64,000 nucleotides of DNA from positions 4,958,799-5,022,798 of the forward strand of contig NZ_KB905370.1 of NCBI RefSeq assembly GCF_000378985.1, written 5' to 3'. This DNA comes from Ensifer sp. BR816 (GTDB lineage Bacteria > Pseudomonadota > Alphaproteobacteria > Rhizobiales > Rhizobiaceae). The notes beneath the pieces are model-generated. The model ran no database searches, was not told the DNA's origin, and worked only from the letters and a program-made list of their open reading frames with translations. The position numbers and the translations under genes were made by a program. Positions 7,337-16,394 of the stretch are shown here, in pieces. Numbering within the stretch: the stretch's first letter is position 1; the number at the start of each line of letters is the position of its first letter.

Positions 7337-8221
7337 ATGTCGATCACTCGCCGCACGATGCTGACGGCAACCGCGCTGCTCTATCCTGCTTTGATGGTGC
7401 CAGCGCCGACAATGGCTGCTGCTGGAACGGATGATGACGTCACGAGCCGGCTCGCCGCGCTCGAAAAGCGCACCGGCGGGCGCCTTGGCGTCGCCGTGCT
7501 CGACACAGAGACCAACATCTCCTTCGGCCACCGGCAGACCGAGCGCTTCGCCATGTGCTCGACCTTCAAGGCGCTTGCGGCGGCATGCGCGCTCGCCCGA
7601 GTCGACCGCGGCGAGGAAAAGCTTGAGCGGCGGATCACCTTCGGCAAGGACGTCCTGCTCCCCCATTCGCCGGTGACGGAGAAGTATGCGGGGGGCAATG
7701 GCATGACGGTGGCGGAACTCTGCGACGCCGCGATCACCATCAGCGACAACGCCGCGGCGAACCTGCTGCTCGAAAGCTTCGGCGGTCCGGCCGGCCTGAC
7801 CGCCTGGCTGCGGTCGATCGGCGACAAGACGACGCGCCTCGACCGGACGGAGCCGGATCTCAACGAAGCCAAATTCGGCGATCCGCGCGACACGACGACA
7901 CCGGCCGCGATGCTCGAAACGCTCGGCAAGCTCGCCTTCGGCTCGGTCCTGTCGGAAGGCTCGCGCCAGCAGCTTGTCGAATGGATGGTCGCCAATACGA
8001 CGGGTGATGCACGTCTGCGCGCCGGCCTGCCGGGGGACTGGCGGATCGGCGACAAGACCGGCACGAGTTCGACCGGCGCCGTCTCCGATATTGCCTTTGC
8101 GGTGCCGAAGGGTCGCGGCCCGATCCTGATCAGCGTCTATACCGGCGAGGCGACGGTGAAGCCGGCAGAGCTTAATCCGGTCTTTGCTGAAGTCGGCAAG
8201 ATTGTCGCTGGCATGGTCTGA
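7337..8221 (+). CDS. bla: Class A beta-lactamase
   Basis: Periplasmic serine beta-lactamase, 294 residues, hydrolysing the beta-lactam ring. ATG 7337 follows GGAGGAATGAC. The first ~28 residues form a signal with a twin arginine (TRRTMLT) and an AAA cleavage region, so Tat export is possible. All class A motifs are present: S75-T-F-K78 in MCSTFKAL, S136-D-N138, E172-P-D-L-N176 (the omega-loop glutamate) and K240-T-G-T. A Cys precedes the active serine, as in CTX-M and carbapenemase lineages, but no partner Cys follows KTGT. Spectrum cannot be predicted. Upstream, 95 bases of AT-rich DNA lie before it and the divergent MerR gene. Confidence 0.95.
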   Translation: MSITRRTMLTATALLYPALMVPAPTMAAAGTDDDVTSRLAALEKRTGGRLGVAVLDTETNISFGHRQTERFAMCSTFKALAAACALARVDRGEEKLERRITFGKDVLLPHSPVTEKYAGGNGMTVAELCDAAITISDNAAANLLLESFGGPAGLTAWLRSIGDKTTRLDRTEPDLNEAKFGDPRDTTTPAAMLETLGKLAFGSVLSEGSRQQLVEWMVANTTGDARLRAGLPGDWRIGDKTGTSSTGAVSDIAFAVPKGRGPILISVYTGEATVKPAELNPVFAEVGKIVAGMV

Positions 8222-8272
8222 GGCTTGGTCGGCGCCGAGCGGGGCGCTTGGCCTCGCGGCAGCCGGCGGTTA

Positions 8273-10609
8273 TCAGGGCAGTGTGTAGGCAATCACATAG
8301 TCGCCGGGCTTGGTGCCGACGGAGCCGTGCCCGCCCGCGACCATCAGCAGATACTGCTTGTCGCCGACCATATAGGTCATCGGGGTTGCCTGGCCGCCGG
8401 CCGGAAGCCGCGCCTGCCAGAGCTGGTCGCCGGTGGTGAGGTCATAGGCCCTCAGGAAATTGTCAACCGTTGCGCCGAGAAAGGCGATGCCGCCCTTGGT
8501 GACGATCGGACCGCCGATACCCGGAACGCCGAGCCGGAAAGGAAGCGGCAGCGGCGTCATGTCGTAGACCGTGCCGTTCTTGTGCTTGTAGGCGGTCCTG
8601 CCGGTCCGGAGATCGGCGCCCGCGACATAACCCCAGGGCGGCGCCTGGCAGGGTATCTGCAGTGGGCCGAGAAACGGACCCATGTAGACACCGTAGGGCG
8701 CCCCCTCGTTGCGGTTGAGGCCTTGTTCGCTGCCCTTTTCGCCTTCGCCCTTGGGAGGGATCTCTTCGCGCGGGACGAGCCGCGAGGTGAAGGCGAGATA
8801 GGTGGGCATTCCGAACATCACCTGGCGCTCCGGATCGACGGCGACCGAGCCCCAGTTGAATGTGCCGAAATTGCCGGGGTAGACGAGCGTTCCTTCGAGC
8901 GAGGGCGGCGTATAGCGCCCTTCATACTTCAACGAGAGAAATTCGATCCGGCAGGCGAGTTGGTCGAACATGGTAATCCCCCACATGTCGCGCTCCCGAA
9001 GCGGCGGCGGCATGAAGGTGAGGCCGGAGACCGGCTGGGTCGGGGCTGTGAAATCCTCGGCGATCGCGCCGCCGGGAGCGGGCACTTCCTCGACCCGAAT
9101 GATCGGCTCTCCACTGCGCCGGTCGAGCACATAGATATCGCCCTGCTTGGTCGGCCCGACGAGCGCCGGAACGACGCTTCCATCTTGTCTGGTTATGTCG
9201 ATGAGGGCCGGCTGTGCCGGCACGTCCATGTCCCAGAGGTCGTGATGCACGGTCTGCCTGACCCAGCGAACCGCGCCGGTATTGATGTCGAGGGCGACGA
9301 TCGAAGAGGAATATTTCTCCACATGCTGGCTGCGGCCCATGCCAAGCTGATCGGGCACCTGGTTGCCGAGCGGGATATAGATGAGCCCGAGACCTTCGTC
9401 GACGGAGGAGACCGACCAGCTGTTCGGCGAGTTCGTCGTATAGAACTGACCGGGCGGCAGCGGTGCCGTCTCATCGGGATTGCCGCTGTCCCAGTTCCAG
9501 ACGAGCGCCCCGGTATTGATGTCGAAGGCGCGGATGACGCCGGACTGTTCCTGGGTCGAATAATTGTCGTTGACGGCGCCGCCGACGATGATCTTGCCGG
9601 CAGCGGCAACCGGCGGCGACGTCGAATAGTAATAGCCGGCGGGATTGTAGCGCATGCCCTGTTCGAGGTGCAGAACGCCCTGGTCGGCAAAGCCGGTGCA
9701 GATCGTGCCGTTGGCGGCATCGAGCGCGATCAGCCGGGCGTCCGAGGTCGGCAGGTAGATGCGCTCGGCACAAGGGCCGCCGGGGACAGCCGATGGATCC
9801 GCCCAATAGGTGACGCCGCGGCAAGTCTGGTGCTGGCGGTCAGGGTTCAGGCCGGAGTTCGAATCATATTTCCACTTCTCCTTGCCCGTTGCGGCGTCGA
9901 GCGCGATCGCCCAATTGTGCGGTGTGCAGAGATAGAGGGTGTCCTTCACCTTCAAGGGGGTCACCTGATAGGTGGTCTCGCCGATGTCATCCGGAAGTTT
10001 CACGTCCCCCGTCTGGTATTGCCACGCGACCTTCAGGGTGGTGACGTTTTCCCGGTGGATCTGGGCGAGTGGCGAATAGCGCTGGCCGTAGAGTGTGCGG
10101 CCGTAGTGGTGCCACTCGCCGGTCGGCACGTTGCCTCCGACATTCGGGGCGGCGGTGACGATGTCGGTCGGCAGCTCGCCGCGAATGTCATGGATATCCC
10201 GCGTCATGGCGTAGACCGCGACGCCGATCGCGATCAGGCTGGCAAGCGCAAGCGGCCAGGCACCGGCGCTGTAGCGATCGCCCGAGGGGCTGACGAAACC
10301 GAGTGGGCGCCGGATCCAGGGCGTCAGCAGCCAGAAACCCAAGAGGATGATGACGCCGCCGCGCGGGCCGAGCTGCCACCAGTCGAAGCTCACTTCCCAA
10401 ACGGCCCAGGCGAGCGAGCCGAGGATAACCAGCGTGTGAACCCAGAGCGCCGCGGCATTCTTGCGGAAGAGCAGCAATCCCGTGAGCAGGAATGCCAGGC
10501 CGGTGATGAGGTAGTACGGACTGCCGCCAAGCCAGATGAGCCTCGCCCCTCCCGCACCGAGCGCGAGACCGATCAGTGCGAAGAAAAAGGCCGTCAGGAC
10601 AATGGGCAT
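8273..10609 (-). CDS. gcd: Membrane-bound PQQ-dependent glucose dehydrogenase
   Basis: Quinoprotein glucose dehydrogenase, 778 residues, oxidising glucose (or related sugars) to gluconolactone in the periplasm with PQQ and passing electrons to ubiquinone. The N-terminal ~130 residues contain about five membrane helices (PIVLTAFFFALIGLALGAGG; YYLITGLAFLLTGLLLF and so on). The rest is an eight-bladed propeller: VPTGEWHHYGRTLYGQRYSPL, DAATGKEKWKYDS, HHDLWDMDVPAQP, GDIYVLDRRSG and AGGHGSVGTKPGDYVIAYTLP at the end are standard family segments. ATG 10609 is preferred to an upstream one because the membrane domain begins there and GGGAG lies upstream. PQQ synthesis genes are not in the window. Confidence 0.93.
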   Translation of the reverse strand: MPIVLTAFFFALIGLALGAGGARLIWLGGSPYYLITGLAFLLTGLLLFRKNAAALWVHTLVILGSLAWAVWEVSFDWWQLGPRGGVIILLGFWLLTPWIRRPLGFVSPSGDRYSAGAWPLALASLIAIGVAVYAMTRDIHDIRGELPTDIVTAAPNVGGNVPTGEWHHYGRTLYGQRYSPLAQIHRENVTTLKVAWQYQTGDVKLPDDIGETTYQVTPLKVKDTLYLCTPHNWAIALDAATGKEKWKYDSNSGLNPDRQHQTCRGVTYWADPSAVPGGPCAERIYLPTSDARLIALDAANGTICTGFADQGVLHLEQGMRYNPAGYYYSTSPPVAAAGKIIVGGAVNDNYSTQEQSGVIRAFDINTGALVWNWDSGNPDETAPLPPGQFYTTNSPNSWSVSSVDEGLGLIYIPLGNQVPDQLGMGRSQHVEKYSSSIVALDINTGAVRWVRQTVHHDLWDMDVPAQPALIDITRQDGSVVPALVGPTKQGDIYVLDRRSGEPIIRVEEVPAPGGAIAEDFTAPTQPVSGLTFMPPPLRERDMWGITMFDQLACRIEFLSLKYEGRYTPPSLEGTLVYPGNFGTFNWGSVAVDPERQVMFGMPTYLAFTSRLVPREEIPPKGEGEKGSEQGLNRNEGAPYGVYMGPFLGPLQIPCQAPPWGYVAGADLRTGRTAYKHKNGTVYDMTPLPLPFRLGVPGIGGPIVTKGGIAFLGATVDNFLRAYDLTTGDQLWQARLPAGGQATPMTYMVGDKQYLLMVAGGHGSVGTKPGDYVIAYTLP

Positions 10610-10848
10610 CAATTCGGACTCCCGAGACGAAGAGCGTGCGAGCGGCGCGACCGATCTGCGGGCCGACCCCAATGGGCCTGAAAGAGGGGACGATTTCGCC
10701 GCGGCATAGGTCGCGATCGTTCCGTCTCTGGGGGCGGGCGATTGGCAGTGCCGCCTGAAGAGTTAAAGCGACACGGATGCCTTTCAATGGTTGCAATTCA
10801 GGGGTCCGCGAAAATATGTTGCCCGCTATGAGTTAGGGCACGCGCGGG

Positions 10849-12354
10849 CTAGGTACCGCAAAACGTCTGCTGCACCTCTTCTTCGGGGCTCGGCGGTTCG
10901 GCGTAGCGGGCCTGTTCGGGGCGGTCCTCGTAAGGTTTCGAGGTGACATCGAGGAGCGCCTCGAAGAGCGAGAAGTCGGCGTCACGGATCGCTGCATCGA
11001 TCGCCTGCTCTACGCGGTGGTTGCGTGGAATGAAGGCGGGATTGACGTCCCGCATCGCCTTCGCCCGCTCGGCCGGTGCTGACGCCTCGCGTTCGAGCCG
11101 GCGGCGCCAATCCGCGAGCCAGGGGGAAAGCGCCTCCGGATTGGCGAAAAGAGCGGCAAGCTGCCCGTCGGCCTGCGTGTCCTCCGCAGAAGCGGCGAGG
11201 CGCCGGAAGGTTAGCGTGAAATCTGAATTTCCCTTGTGCATGAGCGTCAAGAACGACTGTATGCGTTCCAGATCACCATCTTCCGCCGTCGAAAGCCCGA
11301 TCTTGCGGCGCATGCCGTCGAGCCAATGGGTTTGGAAAATCGTTCCGTATTCCCCAAGCGCGTCGTTGGCGAGGTTGACGGCAATGTCTGCGGTAGGGTC
11401 GAAGAGCGTCACGAGCGTTTCGGCAAGCCGAGCGAGGTTCCACTGGCCGATGGCCGGTTGATTGGCATAGGCGTAGCGTCCGAACTGATCGATCGAGCTG
11501 AAGACCTTCTTCGGATCGTAGGCGTCCATGAAGGCGCAGGGTCCGAAGTCGATCGTCTCGCCGGAAATCGTCATGTTGTCGGTGTTCATCACGCCGTGAA
11601 TGAAGCCGACGTGCAGCCAGCGCGCAATCAGTGCCGCCTGGCGAGCCGACACCGCCTTGAGAAGGCCGAGATAGGGGTTGTCGTTGGTCTTCAGTTCCGG
11701 GTAGTGGCGGTCGATCACGTAGTCGGCCAGCGCCTTCACCGAGTCCATGTCGCCGCGTGCGGCGAAGTACTGGAACGTCCCGACGCGGATATGGCTGGCC
11801 GCGACCCGGGTGAAGACGGCACCGGGGAGGATCTGTTCGCGATAGACGGCCTGGCCCGTCACCGTCGCGGCAAGCGCACGGGTGGTCGGCACGCCAAGCG
11901 CATGCATCGCTTCGCTGATGATATATTCGCGCAGCACCGGCCCGAGTGCTGCACGACCGTCGCCGCGGCGCGAATAGGGTGTCTGACCCGATCCCTTGAG
12001 CTGGATGTCACGGCGTTTGCCGCTGCGGTCGACCACTTCACCGAGCAGGATGGCGCGGCCGTCGCCGAGTTGCGGGACGAAGGTGCCGAACTGGTGCCCG
12101 GCATAGGCCATGGCGAGCGGCTCCGCCCCTGGCGGAACCGCGTTGCCCGAAAAGATCGCTGCGCCGTCGCGCTCGAGCGCTGCAATGTCGAGGCGCAGTT
12201 CTTCTGCGAGCGGTCGGTTGAGCTTGATCAGCCAAGGCTCCGCCACGGGCGTCGGCTCGACCCGGGCGGAGAAATTCGCCGGCAATCGCGCATAGCTGTT
12301 GTCGAAGGGAAACGGGGCCTTCTTCGGTCCCGATTGCGGCGATACGTCGTTCAT
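10849..12354 (-). CDS. selO: Protein adenylyltransferase SelO (YdiU family)
   Basis: A 501-residue pseudokinase-fold enzyme that transfers AMP to Ser/Thr/Tyr of proteins; relatives modify proteins during oxidative stress. Conserved stretches include NSYARLP near the N-terminus, MAYAGHQFGTFVPQLGDGRAILLGE, LKGSGQTPYSRRGDGRAALGPVLREYI, and VGFIHGVMNTDNMTISGETIDFGPCAFMD, the last holding the metal and ATP-binding residues. The C-terminus ends QQTFCGT, with a Cys where eukaryotic homologues have selenocysteine. ATG 12354 is used; an extended start inside the next gene would add a non-conserved arginine-rich tail. It lies 124 bases downstream of a methyltransferase gene on the same strand and could share its transcript. 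Confidence 0.94.
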   Translation of the reverse strand: MNDVSPQSGPKKAPFPFDNSYARLPANFSARVEPTPVAEPWLIKLNRPLAEELRLDIAALERDGAAIFSGNAVPPGAEPLAMAYAGHQFGTFVPQLGDGRAILLGEVVDRSGKRRDIQLKGSGQTPYSRRGDGRAALGPVLREYIISEAMHALGVPTTRALAATVTGQAVYREQILPGAVFTRVAASHIRVGTFQYFAARGDMDSVKALADYVIDRHYPELKTNDNPYLGLLKAVSARQAALIARWLHVGFIHGVMNTDNMTISGETIDFGPCAFMDAYDPKKVFSSIDQFGRYAYANQPAIGQWNLARLAETLVTLFDPTADIAVNLANDALGEYGTIFQTHWLDGMRRKIGLSTAEDGDLERIQSFLTLMHKGNSDFTLTFRRLAASAEDTQADGQLAALFANPEALSPWLADWRRRLEREASAPAERAKAMRDVNPAFIPRNHRVEQAIDAAIRDADFSLFEALLDVTSKPYEDRPEQARYAEPPSPEEEVQQTFCGT

Positions 12355-12478
12355 CACACTCCAGCGACCCTGCCAAACCACGGGCCGCCCTTTCCCGACA
12401 ACTCTACACGAGCGGTCCATGTTTCGCGAGGGTCGGGATATTCCTCCCACCGCAGGGGCGGGAGGAGTTTTCCGGCGA

Positions 12479-13447
12479 TCAGGCAGTGAGCGCCGGCGCT
12501 GGCAGGCAGGCCTCGCAGATCGCCGCAATGTGGCGGTGGTCGGTGCCGCAGCAGCCGCCCAGGACGCGCAAATGCGGCAAGCGGCCGGTGAGCGAGCGAT
12601 AGCGCCGCGCGAGATCGTTCATATCGCCTATGTCCAATGTCTCGCTCTCATCGAGCTCGGCATGGCTCTTCGTCGAGGCGTTGGCGCGGATGCCGCCGAT
12701 CCGCCGCACCCAGGCCCGTCCCTGATCGAGACTGCCTTCGAAATGGCTCGGATGTGCGCAGTTGATCATGTAGTAGTGCGGATAGCCTTCGGTTTCCGCG
12801 TCCACCGTTTCGATCGCTTCCTGCAGGGTACTCCCCGTCACGAGCCGGCCGTCGGTTTCGACCGTGAAAGAGATGGCGCAGGGCATGCCGTGGTTCCTGG
12901 CTGCTCGTGCCACGCCGATCGCCTCGTCGATATTCGTCATGGTGACCGCCGTGACCATGTCTGCTTCGCTGTCAGCGAAGGCGGCGACCTGGGCGGCGTG
13001 ATATTCCTCGGCCTCGGCCGCATTCATCCGGCCGGCCTTGTAGCCATCACCGCGTGGACCGATGACGCCATTGAAGATCATCGGCGCCTCCGGCCGCTCG
13101 TATTGCGCGCGAAGTTCGGTGAGCAGGTAGACCGCGTCTTGGTTGACCTGCCTCAGCGCCTCGGCGTCATAGCCAAGTTGCTCGCCCCAGTCGGCATTGG
13201 CCCGCCAGGTGGCCGCGTCGAGCACGAAACCGGTGCCGTGGCGTCGCGCGATCTCCAGATAGCGCGTGTAGTAGCGCAACAATTGCCGGCGGCCCTCCGG
13301 CGACGACAGGAGGACGAAAGACGCGAAATGCGGCAGATCGGCTCCCTCGTGAAAGATCAGCGCCGTTTCCATGCCGCCGTCACTGAGGAAAGTGCCGCCC
13401 CGTAGAAGCGGCAGGTTGTGTCGGTATTTGGAGATTTCGTGTTGCAT
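12479..13447 (-). CDS. Homocysteine S-methyltransferase family protein
   Basis: A 322-residue zinc-dependent methyltransferase of the MmuM/BHMT/MetH N-terminal family. FLSDGGMETALIFHEGADLPHFASF is the N-terminal motif. Zinc ligands are in YYMINCAHP and LRVLGGCCGTDHRHIAAIC (Cys, then Cys-Cys). The acceptor should be homocysteine or a related thiol, with a methyl donor such as S-methylmethionine or a betaine; these cannot be told apart here. The ATG at 13447 begins MQHEISKYRHNLP, and GGAGGGAGCG precedes it by a short gap. A 22-base AT-rich inverted repeat lies 51 bases upstream. The gene precedes selO on the same strand. Confidence 0.88.
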   Translation of the reverse strand: MQHEISKYRHNLPLLRGGTFLSDGGMETALIFHEGADLPHFASFVLLSSPEGRRQLLRYYTRYLEIARRHGTGFVLDAATWRANADWGEQLGYDAEALRQVNQDAVYLLTELRAQYERPEAPMIFNGVIGPRGDGYKAGRMNAAEAEEYHAAQVAAFADSEADMVTAVTMTNIDEAIGVARAARNHGMPCAISFTVETDGRLVTGSTLQEAIETVDAETEGYPHYYMINCAHPSHFEGSLDQGRAWVRRIGGIRANASTKSHAELDESETLDIGDMNDLARRYRSLTGRLPHLRVLGGCCGTDHRHIAAICEACLPAPALTA

Positions 13448-13497
13448 CGCTCCCTCCTTCTTTGCCGACGCTCCGGCACGAGGTCGAAGAATTCCGC

Positions 13498-13519
13498 TAT
13501 TTTATTATTTGCTAAAATA
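13498..13519. promoter_or_regulatory. AT-rich inverted repeat upstream of the methyltransferase gene
   Basis: TATTTTA, 8-base spacer, TAAAATA, 51 bases before the methyltransferase start. It is the most AT-rich spot of a GC-rich 190-base gap and could be a promoter element or an operator. Confidence 0.35.
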
Positions 13520-13638
13520 ACGGGCTCGGCGCGCACTATTGCGCAATTATCCGCATACCGATGTTACATTCGGAACTTGCCGTAGGATTTGAGGCGACAG
13601 GGGAACGGCTGCTGTAGCGGCCCGGCCCGCGGGGCCGC

Positions 13639-14166
13639 TCAGGCGCCTTCGCCCTCTAGAGCCGCGGCGAGTTCCGCCAGCTTGCATACGGTGTTGAGAT
13701 TGCGCGCCGTGCCCGATTTCAGCGCAGGCAGCTTGAGCTTCGACCGACCCGATCCATTCGGATAGTGGATATAGATTTCCCGCCCGTCGATCTTCACCTC
13801 TTCTCCATCCGGTGCAACGAGCTTGTCGAGCGCGTCCGCGGCGGGTGCTTCCGGGAGAAATGCGACGAGCAGGAAATTCGGCTTGGCGTCCGGAAACGGC
13901 GCCTTTGCTGCGACCGCCTCGAGGTCACGCCGGCTGCGCAGCAAGACGCCGGGCGTCTTGCCCATCTTCGCCGTCAGCGCTTTCTCGAGCCTCGTCTGAA
14001 CCTCGCCTTCGGCAAGCTCGGAGCGGAAGAGCACGTTGCCGCTCTGGATGTAGGTCTTGACGTCGGCGAAGCCGAGGCCCTCGCAGAGAGACCTCAGCTC
14101 CGCCATGGGAAGCGTGCCGGTGCCGCCGACATTGACGGCCCTCAGCAGTGCGACATAGACCGGCAC
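13639..14166 (-). CDS. DUF1697 family protein
   Basis: A 175-residue cytoplasmic protein of unknown function. The N-terminus (MPVYVALLRAVNVGGTG, then MAELRSLCEGLGFADVKTYIQSGNVLF) is the family hallmark: L-L-R-x-x-N-V-G and T-Y-I-Q-S-G-N. Later GREIYIHYPNGSGRSKLKLP and GTARNLNTVCKLAEL complete it, including the conserved TxRNxxTxxKL. GTG 14166 is the start: AGGAGG lies 8 bases before it. It begins 11 bases after the oligopeptidase B gene and is probably cotranscribed with it. No biochemical role is established for the family. Confidence 0.9.
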   Translation of the reverse strand: MPVYVALLRAVNVGGTGTLPMAELRSLCEGLGFADVKTYIQSGNVLFRSELAEGEVQTRLEKALTAKMGKTPGVLLRSRRDLEAVAAKAPFPDAKPNFLLVAFLPEAPAADALDKLVAPDGEEVKIDGREIYIHYPNGSGRSKLKLPALKSGTARNLNTVCKLAELAAALEGEGA

Positions 14167-14177
14167 AGGTGGTCCTC

Positions 14178-16286
14178 CTACATCTTGCCGGCGACCTTGA
14201 TGGCGAAGGCGTATTCGAAAGCGATCTCCTCCAGCCGCTGGAAGCGTCCGGAGGCACCGCCGTGCCCGGCATCCATGTTGGTCTTCAACAGGATCGGCTC
14301 GCTGCCGCTCGTCTTGTCCCGCAGCCTGGCGACCCACTTCGCCGGTTCCCAATAGGTGACGCGCGGATCGGTCAGGCCGCCGAGCGCCAGGATGGCCGGG
14401 TAAGGTTTGGCATCCACATTGTCATAGGGTGAGTAGTCGGCAATGATGCTGTAGAACTCCTTGTTCTCGATCGGGTTGCCCCATTCCGGCCATTCCGGCG
14501 GCGTCAACGGCAGCGTGTCGTCCAGCATGGTGTTCAGGACGTCGACGAAGGGGACGGCGGCGATGATGCCCTTGAACTTTTCCGGCGCCATGTTGGCGAT
14601 TGCGCCCATCAGCATGCCGCCGGCAGAGCCGCCTTCGGCCACGATGTTGGCGTAGGATGTGAACTTCTCTTGATTCAGATAGTCGGCGGCGGCGATGAAG
14701 TCCTTGAAGGTATTCACCTTCTTCGCCATCTTGCCGTCTTCGTACCATTGAAAGCCCTTGTCCTTGCCGCCGCGGATATGGGCGATGGCATAGACGAAGC
14801 CGCGGTCGACAAGCGACAGGCAATTGGTGTTGAAGCTGGCCGGAATGGTGATGCCGTAGGCGCCATAGCCGTAGAGCAGGCAGGGGGCAGACCCATCGAG
14901 TGGCGTGTCCTTGCGATAGAGCAGCGTCACCGGAACTTCGGTACCGTCCGAAGCCGGGGCGAAGACACGGCGGGTCACGTAGTCGTCGGGATCGTGGCCG
15001 GAGGGCACTTCCTGGGTCTTCAAAAGCGTGCGCTCGCGCGTCGCCATGTTGTAGTCGAAGAGCTGCGAGGGCGTCGTCATCGACGAATAGGAGAAGCGGA
15101 TGACGTCGGTGTCGTATTCGGCTGCCCCCGAGAGCCCCAGCGAATAGGCTTCCTCGGCAAAGGCGATCGCATGTTCCTCACCGGTCTCCCGGTCGCGAAT
15201 GACGATTTCCGGCAGCCCCTCGCGGCGCTGCAGCCAGATGAGATGGCGGGCATAGGCCATGTGGCTGAGGATCAGCGTGCCCGGGCGGTGCGGCACCACC
15301 TCGCGCCAGTTCTGCTTCTGCGGCGCTTCCACCGGCGCTTCCATGATCTTGAAATCCTTGGCGCCGTCGGCATTGGTGAGAATGTAGAAGACCTCGCCGC
15401 CCTCGGTCATCGAATATTCGAGACCGGTAACGCGTTTGACCACGATTTGCGGCTCGGCCGTCAAATCCTTGGTCGAAAGCAGCCGGTATTCGCTGGTCTC
15501 GTGATCATGGATGTCGATATAGATGAAGTCGTCGAGCAGTGAGCCGCCGACCGACATGAAAAAGCCGGGGTCCATTTCCTCATAGACGAGCCGGTCCTCA
15601 GACTGCGGCGTGCCGAGGACATGGTGGTAGATTTTTGACGGCCGGTGGTTCTCGTCGAGGACGGTATAGAAGAAGCTCTTGCCGTTCGGCGCCCAGGCGC
15701 CGCCGCCGCCGGTATTCTCGACCACGTCGGCAAGGTCCTCACCGGTCGCAAGATCGCGCACCCTCAGCGTGAAATATTCCGATCCCTTGTCGTCATAGCC
15801 CCAGATGCCGCGGGTATGGTCGCTCGAATGGTCGAGGCCGGCGATGCGGAAGTAAGCCTTGCCCCCGGCTTCCTTGTCGCCGTCGAGCAGCACCTCTCGG
15901 ATCGTCTCGTCACTGGCCGAGCCGTCGCGCGGGATACGGAAATAGCGCGGATGCTCGCCGCCCTTCACGTAGGACGTTCCATAGGCAAAGGCGCCGTCCT
16001 TCATCGGCACGGAGGAGTCGTCCTCCTTGATGCGGCCGCGCATTTCGGCAAACAGCGCCTTCTGCAGATCCTTGGTGTCCGCCATCGCGGCGTTCATGTA
16101 CTCGTTCTCCGCCTTGAGGTGGCGGCGGATCTCCGGGTCGAGGATCGACGGATCCTTGAACATCGCCTGCCAGTTGTCGGCCCTCAGCCAGGCGTAGTCA
16201 TCGGTCCGGTTGATGCCGTGGCGCGTATCCGTGAGCGGCTTCTTACGAGCGACGGGCGCGGCGGGCAGGTTCTTGAAAACGGACAA
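14178..16286 (-). CDS. ptrB: Oligopeptidase B (S9A family serine peptidase)
   Basis: Cytoplasmic prolyl-oligopeptidase-family enzyme, 702 residues, expected to cleave short peptides after Arg or Lys. The N-terminal ~400 residues form the propeller (YAWLRADNWQAM, LKAENEYMNAAM, GSEYFTLRVRDLATGE). The C-terminal hydrolase domain has the nucleophile Ser554 in EGGSAGGML, the Asp in LGGLTDPRVTYWEP and the His in MDAGHGGASGRF. YGYGAYG and YAIAHIRGGKDKG (family form AHIRGG) support oligopeptidase B over prolyl oligopeptidase. The length matches the family. A DUF1697 gene follows 11 bases after its stop. Confidence 0.93.
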   Translation of the reverse strand: MSVFKNLPAAPVARKKPLTDTRHGINRTDDYAWLRADNWQAMFKDPSILDPEIRRHLKAENEYMNAAMADTKDLQKALFAEMRGRIKEDDSSVPMKDGAFAYGTSYVKGGEHPRYFRIPRDGSASDETIREVLLDGDKEAGGKAYFRIAGLDHSSDHTRGIWGYDDKGSEYFTLRVRDLATGEDLADVVENTGGGGAWAPNGKSFFYTVLDENHRPSKIYHHVLGTPQSEDRLVYEEMDPGFFMSVGGSLLDDFIYIDIHDHETSEYRLLSTKDLTAEPQIVVKRVTGLEYSMTEGGEVFYILTNADGAKDFKIMEAPVEAPQKQNWREVVPHRPGTLILSHMAYARHLIWLQRREGLPEIVIRDRETGEEHAIAFAEEAYSLGLSGAAEYDTDVIRFSYSSMTTPSQLFDYNMATRERTLLKTQEVPSGHDPDDYVTRRVFAPASDGTEVPVTLLYRKDTPLDGSAPCLLYGYGAYGITIPASFNTNCLSLVDRGFVYAIAHIRGGKDKGFQWYEDGKMAKKVNTFKDFIAAADYLNQEKFTSYANIVAEGGSAGGMLMGAIANMAPEKFKGIIAAVPFVDVLNTMLDDTLPLTPPEWPEWGNPIENKEFYSIIADYSPYDNVDAKPYPAILALGGLTDPRVTYWEPAKWVARLRDKTSGSEPILLKTNMDAGHGGASGRFQRLEEIAFEYAFAIKVAGKM

Positions 16287-16394
16287 GGGGCTCTCCGGGA
16301 TCTCATGGGTGGGAGATCATGAGATAGAGAGCGCCCGGGCGGCGATCAAGCGGAAAGCGCCATCGGACAGAGCGACGGATTGCGGTTCAAGGGA

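Noticed and set aside
8225..10681. 818-codon open frame opposite gcd
   Set aside because: The minus-strand frame encodes a full glucose dehydrogenase; the plus frame is compositionally abnormal and without motifs.
13617..13638. GCGGCCC/GGGCCGC hairpin after the DUF1697 gene as a terminator
   Set aside because: No T-run on the minus strand after the stem.
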